Source of the DNA: JAFECT01 sp036501825
GTDB lineage: Bacteria > Pseudomonadota > Alphaproteobacteria > Caulobacterales > Caulobacteraceae
Assembly (NCBI GenBank): GCA_036501825.1
Contig: DASXZP010000036.1
Location: 372,001-436,000 of the forward strand
Length of the DNA stretch: 64,000 bases
Direction: 5' to 3'
Part shown: positions 33,359 to 41,186 of the stretch, in pieces
Position numbering within the stretch: the stretch's first letter is position 1
Layout: each line of letters starts with the position of its first letter
Notes under the pieces: model-generated
What the model saw: only the letters and a program-made list of their open reading frames with translations
Told to the model about the DNA's origin: nothing
Database searches by the model: none
Program-made: the position numbers and the translations under genes

Positions 33359-33574
33359 ATGGCATCCTGGAAGATCAAAGGCTCGTGCGAACATTGCGGA
33401 CTTGCGTACAAGGGCGTCATCAGCTCAGCGAATGATCTTTGCCCGCGCATCCAATGTCCTGACTGCCACAAAGAAACGCAGAATTTCGACGATGAAAAAT
33501 CGGTCGACGAAAGCGACAAGGCGGAAGGTTACGCCTGCGAGTACAAAGAGTGCGAGTTTGAGATTGTTCGATAG
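33359..33574 (+). CDS. Small zinc-ribbon protein
   Basis: 71 residues. Two cysteine pairs at the start, CEHCGLAYKG and CPRIQCPDCHKE, plus a third pair CEYKEC near the C-terminus, consistent with one zinc ribbon and a partial second site. Central linker is acidic (DDEKSVDESDK). No family recognised; small proteins of this kind bind nucleic acid or act as adaptors. Markedly lower G+C than its surroundings, with its own TATAAT promoter, isolated between two element genes: likely a late acquisition. Confidence 0.65.
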   Translation: MASWKIKGSCEHCGLAYKGVISSANDLCPRIQCPDCHKETQNFDDEKSVDESDKAEGYACEYKECEFEIVR

Positions 33575-33609
33575 ATCCTGCTCCTAACGGAGGAGGGGTC
33601 TCTGGCGCC

Positions 33610-33625
33610 GGCGGATCCACGTCGT
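33610..33625 (+). promoter_or_regulatory. Diverged element motif before the translocase gene
   Basis: GGCGGATCCACGTCGT: matches the GGCG-x-TTCCACGTCTT consensus except for three positions; 33 nt before the next gene. Confidence 0.35.
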
Positions 33626-33658
33626 GCGGATCACGTCGCGTCGCGCGATGCTGGGAGG

Positions 33659-34831
33659 ATGACGCCCTACAATCCGTCCGTGGTCTCCTATTTCGGGGAG
33701 ACCACCTACCATCGCTCCCACACCCGTTTCGGAATCCGACAGGCCGACCGGCTTACCCACCTTTACATCCTGGGGCAGACTGGCGTCGGCAAGTCGCACC
33801 TGATCGAGACGCTGCTGCGCCAGGACCTGGCCGCCGGTCGCGGCTGCGCTCTGATCGATCCGCACGGCGATTTGGTGGAACGGATTTGGGCATCGGCGCC
33901 GGAGGCGCTGCGCGAGCGGATCACCTATCTCAACGCGCCCGATCCGACCCAGCCGTTCGGCTACAATCCGGTGCGGCGGGTGCGGGACGACTACATCCCG
34001 CTGGCGGCCGCCGGTACGCTCGAGGCTCTGCGCAAACTCTGGCCGAACGCCTGGGGCGTGCGTATGGAGCACGTGTTGCGCAACTGCCTCTACGCGCTGC
34101 TGGAGCGGGACGGCTCGACGTTGCTCGACGTGCTGCGGCTTTTCTCGGAAAAGGCGTTCCGCAAACAGGTGGCGCGCGGCGTCCGCAACGACGTGGTGCG
34201 CACCTTCTGGAAGACCGAGTTCGAGGACTATCCCGCCCGCCTGCGCGCCGAAGCGATCGCGCCGATCCAGAACAAGCTCGGGGCCATGCTGGCCGACCCG
34301 CTGCTCCATCGCATCCTGGTCGACCCGATGGCCGATGTGCGCTTCCGCAGCCTGATGGACGACGGGCGCGTGCTTCTGGTCAACTTGGCCAAGGGTCGCC
34401 TGGGCGAGGACGCCTCGGCGATCCTCGGCGGTCTGCTGGTCAGTGTCCTTGGCTTGGCCGCCTTCAGTCGCGCCGACCTGCCGGTGGCGCAGCGCCGGCC
34501 GTTCTTCCTCTACGTCGACGAGTTCCAGAGCTTCACCACCCTGGCCTTCGTCAACATGATGTCGGAGCTGCGCAAATACGGCGTGGGCCTGACGCTGGCG
34601 CACCAGCACCTGCAACAGCTCGAGCCGGAGATCCGGCATGCGGTGCTGGGCAACGCCGGGACGCTGGTATCGTTTCGGGTGGGGGCGGAGGATGCGCCGG
34701 TGCTGGCGAGCGAGCTGCAGCCGGTGTTCGGGGTGGTGGACCTGCTGAACCTCCCCAACCGACGCTTCTATCTGAAGCTGATGATCGACGGGGAGCCGAG
34801 CCGGCCGTTCAGCGCGCAGACAGTCGCCTGA
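33659..34831 (+). CDS. TraG/TraD-like (type IV coupling) DNA translocase ATPase
   Basis: 390 residues. HerA/FtsK-type P-loop ATPase: Walker A YILGQTGVGKSHLIETLL (about residues 36-53), LIDPHGDLVERIW, then Walker B FFLYVDEFQSF and the sensor ALAHQHLQQL. FxVGAEDA and NRRFYLKLMIDGEPSRPF match the end of the type IV secretion DNA-binding/TraM-recognition ATPases. No membrane segments, so a soluble translocase. GGGAGG abuts the ATG, an unusually short spacing. Likely moves element DNA during transfer; no relaxase or mating-pore genes are in the window. Confidence 0.85.
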   Translation: MTPYNPSVVSYFGETTYHRSHTRFGIRQADRLTHLYILGQTGVGKSHLIETLLRQDLAAGRGCALIDPHGDLVERIWASAPEALRERITYLNAPDPTQPFGYNPVRRVRDDYIPLAAAGTLEALRKLWPNAWGVRMEHVLRNCLYALLERDGSTLLDVLRLFSEKAFRKQVARGVRNDVVRTFWKTEFEDYPARLRAEAIAPIQNKLGAMLADPLLHRILVDPMADVRFRSLMDDGRVLLVNLAKGRLGEDASAILGGLLVSVLGLAAFSRADLPVAQRRPFFLYVDEFQSFTTLAFVNMMSELRKYGVGLTLAHQHLQQLEPEIRHAVLGNAGTLVSFRVGAEDAPVLASELQPVFGVVDLLNLPNRRFYLKLMIDGEPSRPFSAQTVA

Positions 34832-34992
34832 AGGCGACGCGGAGCGACGCACACCCGGTGCAGGCTTGGCGAAGTCCCTCCAGATCCCAACACCAGGCCT
34901 CCGCGACCACTCTGACCAAGCCAGTGACGTTAGCTAGGCCTTGAACGCTGATCGTGCGAGCGGCTCCTTGTGAGCACCGACCATTCAGGGTC

Positions 34993-35937
34993 CTAGCGGA
35001 CCTTAAGTGGTGACTGGACTACCGACTGCACGCACGCCGCCGCCACCATCGGACTGAGGAAGGCGTTCAGGCTGACCCAGCCGGGGACCTGAGTCTCCGG
35101 GTCGAATAGGCCCCACGTTCCGGCGCGCTCAAAGCGAGGGCGCCGGTTCTCGAACTGGCGACAGAGGTGGTTGATCGCCGTTCCTTCCGCGAGTTCGGTG
35201 GTCATGCGGCTGTAGAGCGCGACCAGGACCATGCGCTCGGTAGCCCTGAAGAACTCGTCCACAAGGTCTCCGACGTCGACGCCGACGCCGAGGTTGCCAG
35301 TGTCAGGGTCGACCCATGCCTGCGGGACCTTGACGAAGGCAATGCCAGGCTGATCGGCCGGCAACTGCTTGCGCGCCTTCTTCAGGGTGCTGAGCAGCCC
35401 GTCCCGAGAGAAGGCGCTTCCATCGAGCTTACACTTCGAGTCGGCGCAGGCGACCACGCCGTCCGGGTAAATCAGTTCCACGTCGTAGTCGCGGCCCCTC
35501 ACCCCGGACGTGGGCACGTAGCGGAAGTCGGCTCCCTGCATCCTCAGGAACATGCCGAAGTCGAGTTCGGCCATTGTCGACTCGATCTGTCCGCGGAAGA
35601 GCAGGGCGAGGCGTTCGTCGAGGCCTTCCACGCCCTGGAGGTTGAACAGCGTCTCCGCCAACTGGAGCGCGCGCTGCGTATGCGCCTTGTCGAAGCCGAG
35701 CTCGTTGTCGATCATCGTGGGGTTCATCGACAAGTAGCCTTGGTGCGAACAGCCGTAGAGGACGTGGGTGTGCAGCCACGCCTCGCCCAGGAAGTGGGCA
35801 AGGACGTAATACAGGGCATGGTGATTGGCCGTGCCCGGGCTTTCGCCCCTAGCCAGTACGGCCTCGAACTTTCGACTGACCATATTCAGCGTCAGCGTTG
35901 ACCTGGGCTTCGGGCGGGCGAGAGGGACGGCGTTCAT
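34993..35937 (-). CDS. Uncharacterised protein with PD-(D/E)xK nuclease-like core
   Basis: 314 residues from the ATG at 35937. A helical N-terminal half (TANHHALYYVLAHFLGEAWLHTHVLYG) is followed by GRDYDVELIYPDGVVACADSKCKLDG, where D-x-E...D-S-K fits the beta-hairpin with the metal Asp and catalytic Lys of PD-(D/E)xK nucleases; the conserved upstream Glu could be that in ESTMAELDFGMFLRMQG. KKARKQLPADQPGIAFVKVP fits the next helix and strand. No named family. Lies 66 bp downstream of the HEPN-like gene on the same strand. Candidate defence effector; a regulatory protein with a dead nuclease fold is the alternative. Confidence 0.55.
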   Translation of the reverse strand: MNAVPLARPKPRSTLTLNMVSRKFEAVLARGESPGTANHHALYYVLAHFLGEAWLHTHVLYGCSHQGYLSMNPTMIDNELGFDKAHTQRALQLAETLFNLQGVEGLDERLALLFRGQIESTMAELDFGMFLRMQGADFRYVPTSGVRGRDYDVELIYPDGVVACADSKCKLDGSAFSRDGLLSTLKKARKQLPADQPGIAFVKVPQAWVDPDTGNLGVGVDVGDLVDEFFRATERMVLVALYSRMTTELAEGTAINHLCRQFENRRPRFERAGTWGLFDPETQVPGWVSLNAFLSPMVAAACVQSVVQSPLKVR

Positions 35938-36003
35938 GGGGTGAGCCGGTGGCGACGGGGATGCGCCATAGATCGGTGCGCTCCAGCACTGCCGCAAGGC
36001 CGT

Positions 36004-36582
36004 TCACTTCCGCGCCATAGCGAGCATGTCGAGCCCAAATGCGAAGGCTTCGTCATCGGAGGCCTTCGCCAAATCCATCTTCTGAAGGTGCGCGCGCGCC
36101 TCGGGCGGCAGGTTCGGGAAGGAGTCTGGATGGCGGCCCGCGAACCACGTCTGAAAGACAATCATTTCCGGCGCACGGTCGGCGAAGACGGCCTCGAAGT
36201 CGTGGATCGCGTGGTAGACGCTAACTTCAACGAAGGCAGGCCGGAAATGCATCTTCACGTCCGGATCGCCGTCTGAGTGCTTCAGATAATTGTAGGGGAG
36301 CTTCAGAAAGGCCATCGCCTCGTCCGCTTCCTCGGGTATGAACTCGCGCAGCTTCGCCTCTAGGTTCGCAAGGCTGGTGGCCTTGTGGGCGTGTTTTCGC
36401 AGGCCGTGAAGGATTTCGGCCGCCGCGCTCGCCAGGACATGCGCCGAGACGAAATCACCCTCGAAGTAGAGCCTGACCGCCTGCACTATCTCAGTCTGCG
36501 CGACATCACGGCGCGAGACCACGACGTGAGCTGGCCCCGGCGGGTTTAGCTGGCCGATCATTCGCTTCATGTCAGATCGCAT
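36004..36582 (-). CDS. Uncharacterised helical protein, HEPN-like
   Basis: 192 residues from the ATG at 36582. RRDVAQTEIVQAVRLYFEGDFVSAHVLASAAAEILHGLRKH then FLKLPYNYLKHSDGDPDV: two long helices with small residues and a Y-L-K-H-S-D segment, which is how many HEPN domains present their catalytic or vestigial R-x4-6-H region. The later FEAVFADRAPEMIVFQTWFAG has no match I know. HEPN proteins are commonly RNases in toxin and defence systems. Its upstream neighbour is divergent, its downstream neighbour the PD-(D/E)xK-like gene. Assignment is by pattern only. Confidence 0.5.
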   Translation of the reverse strand: MRSDMKRMIGQLNPPGPAHVVVSRRDVAQTEIVQAVRLYFEGDFVSAHVLASAAAEILHGLRKHAHKATSLANLEAKLREFIPEEADEAMAFLKLPYNYLKHSDGDPDVKMHFRPAFVEVSVYHAIHDFEAVFADRAPEMIVFQTWFAGRHPDSFPNLPPEARAHLQKMDLAKASDDEAFAFGLDMLAMARK

Positions 36583-36632
36583 GGCCCATTTCTCCGTGCC
36601 GGCGTCGGTCGGGGTGCAGGCCAGCTGGGTAC

Positions 36633-38438
36633 ATGTTAGCAAATATCATGAACGACGAACGCACAATCCGCCCCGGCATGGCGCCGGGTCTGATCGTCCG
36701 TAGCGGACCGAAGGCGACGCTCGCCGGGTCGGACGTGGGCGTGTTCGTGCCGCTCAGCGCCCTTGAACCAGAGCTGCGGGCGACGCCCAAGACGATGGTC
36801 GACCTCGTCTCGCGTCTTGATCGGGACGCGGCGCTCTTGGTCTGCGGGATCGTGAACATCCTGGTCACGGGGTCGGGGTTCACCGACGTCCCTGAGCGCC
36901 AGAGGCGAGCATTCAGCGAGGTCGGCACGCCCGAGGATGGCCGCACAATCGACGAGTGGCTACGGCGCCAGCGCCCACAGGGCGCGTCTGCGGTTGTTTT
37001 CTTTCAAGGCCAAATCCTGGAGCTTGTGCGTTGGATCGCGTTGCACGCGCAGCCGGGAACCGGCGACACGACATGCTTCGCCGACCCTGAACAGCGGAAG
37101 ACCTTCTTGAGGGCCGCGCTTGTCGCGTCCGAACTTTGGTCCGCACGTACCATCGGCGACCGGTTGAGCGGAGGCAAGACGAACGCCGAAGCCGTCGAAC
37201 GCGCGCTCGGCGCATTCAGGAAAAGTACCGAAGAAAGCGGCGTCGCTACCCACATAGGCGTGGCGATCGCGAGGGGCCGCCTGCTGTTTCAGCGGTACCT
37301 TCCCGCTCGCCTACCGACGTTCCGTGACGAATTCCGGGCGGCGACGGGCATAACCATCGAAGACTACCTGACGTGCGTCACGATGCTCATGCCGAAGGCG
37401 AGCGATGTGCCCAGTGACGGGGCTATGTTTAGACCGACCTACGCCGCCGCCACCGAATTCGCGGCCGAGTTCGCACTCTTCCTGAGTCAGGTGTCGCAGA
37501 CGCCGGACGAGTTGAAGGTGAGCCTGGAGAGCGGTTTCGCGAAGAACGGCTTCAAGTCGCTTCGGGAGAAGCCGATCCTGACCACCCCCTCAGGGCTAAG
37601 CGTCATCCTCGACCCGGCGTATTTTGTGGATCATTTCACGCTCTCGCCCCTGTTCAGGGTGATTGCCTTGGGCAGGCAGACAAACGCAGTCTTCGGCGCG
37701 TTTGGCCATGCATTCGAAGACTACGCGATCGAGATACTGGGGCGGCGGTATCCTCCCGTGTTCGGAGTCAAGCGGTTGTTCACGCGGGTTAAAAGCAGCG
37801 AGGACAATCCCGAGTTCGAAATCGACGCGCTTCTGAACGAAGGTGCTGATCTTGTTCTAATGGAGATGAAGGCGGTCTTCGTTCCGGAACGGTCCATCTT
37901 GACCGATGACCACGGCGACTTCCTGAAGGAACTGCGAAAGAAGTACGCCGTCGAACCTGGCGAACAGGATCGAGAGGTGGGCGTCGCCCAGCTTGCCAAA
38001 CAGGTTCGCGCCATTGTGTTGGGTCGCTGGGCCGGCGCGGAGATCGATCATGGCCAACTACGCCAGGTGTTCCCGGTGCTGGTTGTGTACGATGAACGAC
38101 TTGCGTCGCCGGGCGTCGGCGCCTTCCTGAACGAACGCTTCCGAGATGCCCTGGGCGACGTCGCGCGCAAAGACGTGGTCATCAGAGACCTCGCTATCAT
38201 GACGATTCACGATCTGGAGACGAAGGAGTCCACGGACGGCTTCTCCCTCACCGAACTCCTATCCGCCTACTTGCCCGAATCGCGAGGCGGGATGGTGTCC
38301 CTGCATAACTTCGTGGCACGGCACCCGACCTTTAACACGATGCTCAGGCCGAACGAGACGCTGATGGCGACCTCCCTGGCCGAGATAGAGGAGTTGCAGA
38401 AGCGACTCTTCCCAAAGCTGGCAGGCGACGGGCAATGA
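36633..38438 (+). CDS. Large uncharacterised protein with C-terminal PD-(D/E)xK-like motif
   Basis: 601 residues (590-595 if the ATG at 36648 is used; neither start has a ribosome site). The first ~350 residues are helical with no family I recognise (DRDAALLVCGIVNILVTGSGF; GFKSLREKPILTTPSGLSVILDP). At about 375-425, AFEDYAIEILGRRYP ... EFEIDALLNEGADLVLMEMKAV has the E, D and E-x-K of a PD-(D/E)xK nuclease in correct order, followed by VGVAQLAKQVRAIVLG. Divergent from the HEPN-like gene with ~50 bp between, so the three genes form one unit. Possible defence nuclease with an N-terminal sensor. Confidence 0.6.
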   Translation: MLANIMNDERTIRPGMAPGLIVRSGPKATLAGSDVGVFVPLSALEPELRATPKTMVDLVSRLDRDAALLVCGIVNILVTGSGFTDVPERQRRAFSEVGTPEDGRTIDEWLRRQRPQGASAVVFFQGQILELVRWIALHAQPGTGDTTCFADPEQRKTFLRAALVASELWSARTIGDRLSGGKTNAEAVERALGAFRKSTEESGVATHIGVAIARGRLLFQRYLPARLPTFRDEFRAATGITIEDYLTCVTMLMPKASDVPSDGAMFRPTYAAATEFAAEFALFLSQVSQTPDELKVSLESGFAKNGFKSLREKPILTTPSGLSVILDPAYFVDHFTLSPLFRVIALGRQTNAVFGAFGHAFEDYAIEILGRRYPPVFGVKRLFTRVKSSEDNPEFEIDALLNEGADLVLMEMKAVFVPERSILTDDHGDFLKELRKKYAVEPGEQDREVGVAQLAKQVRAIVLGRWAGAEIDHGQLRQVFPVLVVYDERLASPGVGAFLNERFRDALGDVARKDVVIRDLAIMTIHDLETKESTDGFSLTELLSAYLPESRGGMVSLHNFVARHPTFNTMLRPNETLMATSLAEIEELQKRLFPKLAGDGQ

Positions 38439-38461
38439 TCGAGGTCTCCCTGAGCAGATCG

Positions 38462-39919
38462 CTACTGCGGTCGCTTGCCGCGACTGGGCGCGACGACGGT
38501 GCGGCGGACGGCGACGGGGTTCTGCACGAACCCCGGTCGCGGCGGCTGCCTGACGACTGCCGGCTGAGGCGCGGCGCGGTAGACCGGTTGCGCCGTTGCG
38601 TAGGCGACTTGCGTCGGCTGTATGGAAAACACATGGCTGAGCACGGGCGTGCCGTTGATGCCGACCGTGAACTGATAGTCGCCGGGCGCGAACGCCGCCA
38701 TGCGGCACCAGAACGAACCATCAGTCTGCAGCGTAACGGCGTTGCAGCGCTGCACCACCTGACCGTTCTGTAGGAGCGCGCCCTGGGCGACGTCGCCTTC
38801 GCGCGCGTTGGCGTAGGTCGCGTCAACGCGCAGCATCATCGACCGTCCAGGATCCGGCGATTGGTCGTAGTAGAAGTTGGACGCTGTGATGATCTGGCGT
38901 ACGCGCGTGCCCTCGTCGATGACGGGGGCTGGAGGCGGCGGTGCCGGTACGTCGGCCGGCGTTGGGCTTGGCGTATCCGCGACCGCTTGCGGCGCCGGGG
39001 TATCGGTTGCGGTGGTGGTCGTGCCCGGCGTCGGCGGAACCGGCGGGTCGGCCTCGACGAGTTTGGCGTTCACGTAGCCGTAGCTGCCGTCGGCGAGCTG
39101 AACATAGTGCCACAGGCCGCCGTCGGCCGATTGCGTGGAGCCGTAGCCGGTGAGGGCGTCGCCTTGCACAATCTGCTTGAGCGTGGGGTAGGTGGCGCCA
39201 GGTCCGGTCCGCACGTTGAGCTTTGCCGAGGTCGCGTGTTCCCGCAGCGGCGTCGCGAACTTCTCGATCGGAAACTGAGGATTCGGCGACGGCTTGTGCG
39301 TAAGCAGGTGCTGGGCGCCCCAGGCCACCGCGACCAGTCCGACGACGGCCGCGGCGATCCCGAGCGATTTCCGGCTTCGGGGGCGCGCCGGACCGGCCGT
39401 GGCGCCGTCGCCGATTGGCCCTGCTTGCGTGGCGAAGGCGCGAACGCTGTCTTTCCAACTGCTCGTGGCGTCGCCGGCGCTCGCACGCGGACTGGCGCCC
39501 GCAGCGGGCGCGTTGGCGGCATCGGCCTCAAACCATTCGGCCAGCTGCTCCATCGCCGCGAAGGTCGCCAGGGCGATCTCAGGGGTGACGATCCGATCGC
39601 TGGCGTGCGCGCCGCCATCGTTCGCTTCCATGCGAATTTCGTGGGCCCAGCCCACTTGCGGCCGCGGCAGGCACTTGGTGCGGAAATGCAGACGATCGAT
39701 GAACTTGATGAGCTCCTCGCCCTTAGCCTGCGGTTCTGCGCCGTGGCGAAGAGCAAGGTGGTGCAGCAACCGCTCGAGGAATTTCCGCGCTTCGGACAGC
39801 GCCATTTCGGGTTCGGTGTGGGCGAACTGATGAACGTGCGAAAAATACGACACCAGCCTCGGCTCTATGTCGCCGAGAAAGGCAAGGGCCCCGACGCTGG
39901 GGTCCGAGTCCGTAGGCAT
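38462..39919 (-). CDS. DUF4145-like - transmembrane - SH3b protein
   Basis: 485 residues from the ATG at 39919 (GGGGGAG 8 nt upstream). N-terminal ~130 residues match the DUF4145 style of HEPN-related domains: FAHTEPEMALSEARKFLERLLHHLALRHG and WAHEIRMEANDGGAHA. One membrane span, SLGIAAAVVGLVAVAWGAQHLL (about 185-205). Then a bacterial SH3 domain (KLNVRTGPGATYPTLKQIVQGDALTGYG ... WHYVQLADGSYGYVNAKLV), a Thr/Pro-rich linker, and a beta-rich C-terminal domain. Cytoplasmic sensor coupled to a periplasmic cell-wall-binding part seems likely. DUF4145 appears in other type III-like restriction genes, but no such partner is here. Confidence 0.65.
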   Translation of the reverse strand: MPTDSDPSVGALAFLGDIEPRLVSYFSHVHQFAHTEPEMALSEARKFLERLLHHLALRHGAEPQAKGEELIKFIDRLHFRTKCLPRPQVGWAHEIRMEANDGGAHASDRIVTPEIALATFAAMEQLAEWFEADAANAPAAGASPRASAGDATSSWKDSVRAFATQAGPIGDGATAGPARPRSRKSLGIAAAVVGLVAVAWGAQHLLTHKPSPNPQFPIEKFATPLREHATSAKLNVRTGPGATYPTLKQIVQGDALTGYGSTQSADGGLWHYVQLADGSYGYVNAKLVEADPPVPPTPGTTTTATDTPAPQAVADTPSPTPADVPAPPPPAPVIDEGTRVRQIITASNFYYDQSPDPGRSMMLRVDATYANAREGDVAQGALLQNGQVVQRCNAVTLQTDGSFWCRMAAFAPGDYQFTVGINGTPVLSHVFSIQPTQVAYATAQPVYRAAPQPAVVRQPPRPGFVQNPVAVRRTVVAPSRGKRPQ

Positions 39920-39973
39920 GACATGCTCCCCCTTTTACGACCCTAAGACGGGAATAGACCCGGTCGCATCCCG

Positions 39974-40276
39974 CTACGGACGCAGCTGCACGCCCAGACA
40001 CCGTTCCACCAGCGCCCAGGCCAACCGTTCGCGGACCATGGCCGCGGCTTCCGGATCACGTGAAGCGCCTTCGCCGCGCTGCAAGTACTCTTGCGAAGGC
40101 CCGACCAGCTCGGGCTGGGCGACAAGCAGGTCCACGATCTCCGCGTAGGAGAGCGGAACGGTCTCGTTCTGCAGCGGTGAACAAAGCGCACGGAGCGATT
40201 GCTTGAGGTTAAGATAATCATTGAGTTCGCCTCCCCTATCCGGGCGATTACCGCCTTCTTTTTTTATGCTTTCCAT
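39974..40276 (-). CDS. Small hypothetical protein
   Basis: 100 residues, MESIKKEGGNRPD onward. Helical throughout (LNLKQSLRALCSPL; YAEIVDLLVAQPELVGPSQEYLQ; AMVRERLAWALVERCLG). No family. A TATCATGATA palindrome (40281-40290) lies directly before the start and would contain the -10, leaving almost no leader. Downstream of it on the same strand, 55 bp away, is the DUF4145-like gene. Confidence 0.5.
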   Translation of the reverse strand: MESIKKEGGNRPDRGGELNDYLNLKQSLRALCSPLQNETVPLSYAEIVDLLVAQPELVGPSQEYLQRGEGASRDPEAAAMVRERLAWALVERCLGVQLRP

Positions 40277-40320
40277 GTAGTATCATGATAACACGAACGC
40301 CCGTTGCATCGACCAACGCC

Positions 40321-41015
40321 CGTGGATAACTCGGCGGCTGTGACAAGCCGATTGGCGTTCCTGCGCGCCGGAGATCATCGAAATTGGTCCTCGAACCAAT
40401 CCGCCAGGGTTTCCGCCGCCTCGTGCGACGAGATCGCGAACACGAAATCCTCGTCCAACCCTTCGGCGTACATCCGCGGGTTCATGACGAGCGTTCGAAA
40501 CGCCGATGATTGTTCGGCGCCGATGACGCCCGAGTGATGTAATCGCCGAATGTAGTCTTCAGGGCCGTCCTGCTCGTGCGGCGCGACCTTTGCCCGGGTC
40601 CCGACCGTGAGCATCAGCACGTGACCGAAGCGCGCCAGGCCGTCCAGGACGGCGTCCGGGGGGTCGGTGTCGATCGCTTCGAGGTACGCGGCAAACGCCT
40701 TCGGCGCATAGCGTTGCAGAGCTGGATACGGATCGCCGCCAACACCCATTCTCACCGTGATTGCTCCGTCGCTGCGTTCGGTTTCTCTTTGGGAAGCGTT
40801 CGGTCGAATTCGAGCGTGAGGTCGACGGCCACAGCGTTGGTCGATCGTGAATTCGCGCGAGCCCCCCACACTTAAGACGCTTGGGAGCGCCCATCCCCGC
40901 CGATTTTCAGCGACCTGGGGCCGACGCTGCCGGGCGATCAGCTGAGGCGGATTTGGCTTGTGAATTCCGCTTGTTGCGACTGTAAGCCGCCGATGCGGCG
41001 GCTGAGTTATCCACA
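40321..41015. other. Possible replication-origin features (DnaA boxes)
   Basis: A perfect DnaA box TTATCCACA at 41007-41015 and a one-mismatch box CGTGGATAA at 40321-40329. Next to the first are a strong hairpin (AGCCGCC-GAT-GCGGCGGCT, 40984-41003) and a palindrome AATTGC-GATCT-GCAATT (41018-41034). A coding frame occupies part of the interval. Two boxes do not prove an origin. Confidence 0.3.
40375..40749 (-). CDS. Hypothetical protein
   Basis: 124 residues from the ATG at 40749 (weak GGTGAG ribosome site); the frame is open to 40869, so a longer product starting upstream is possible. MGVGGDPYPALQRYAPKAFAAYLEAIDTDPPDAVL, then a helix and strand (FGHVLMLTVGTRA), and a helical C-terminus (SSHEAAETLADWFEDQFR). 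No recognisable family or motif. Single gene, 98 bp from the small gene at 39974-40276 on the same strand. Confidence 0.45.
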   Translation of the reverse strand: MGVGGDPYPALQRYAPKAFAAYLEAIDTDPPDAVLDGLARFGHVLMLTVGTRAKVAPHEQDGPEDYIRRLHHSGVIGAEQSSAFRTLVMNPRMYAEGLDEDFVFAISSHEAAETLADWFEDQFR

Positions 41016-41078
41016 GGAATTGCGATCTGCAATTGCGGTTTGACCGGGACTCGCGCGTCCTAATTGACGGGGGTGCTT
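40750..41078. other. 329-bp region with CTTAAGACGC element copy 2
   Basis: 40869-40902 (CACTTAAGACGCTTGGGAGC ... CCCGCC) is the second copy of the element at 16021-16055, again just upstream of a minus-strand gene. The rest holds the DnaA box and palindromes noted separately; the 120 bp left of the element are open on the minus strand and may be the start of the hypothetical gene. Confidence 0.45.
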
Positions 41079-41186
41079 ATGGCTCGCACGAAGCCCATCG
41101 TGTTGTCCGCTCGAACGCGCGCTTATAGGCGCGCCTTGCGCTTGCGTGCCTTCCAGCTTTCTCGCGGGGTAGAGCGACGATGGTGA
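41079..41186 (+). CDS. Very small basic protein (35 residues), coupled to the next gene
   Basis: An ATG at 41079 preceded by ACGGGGG encodes MARTKPIVLSARTRAYRR then ALRLRAFQLSRGVERRW, with its stop (41184-41186) overlapping the start of the membrane-protein gene in ATGGTGA. Thirteen Arg/Lys in 35 residues. It could be a genuine small protein or simply a leader peptide that couples translation to the next gene. Confidence 0.4.
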   Translation: MARTKPIVLSARTRAYRRALRLRAFQLSRGVERRW

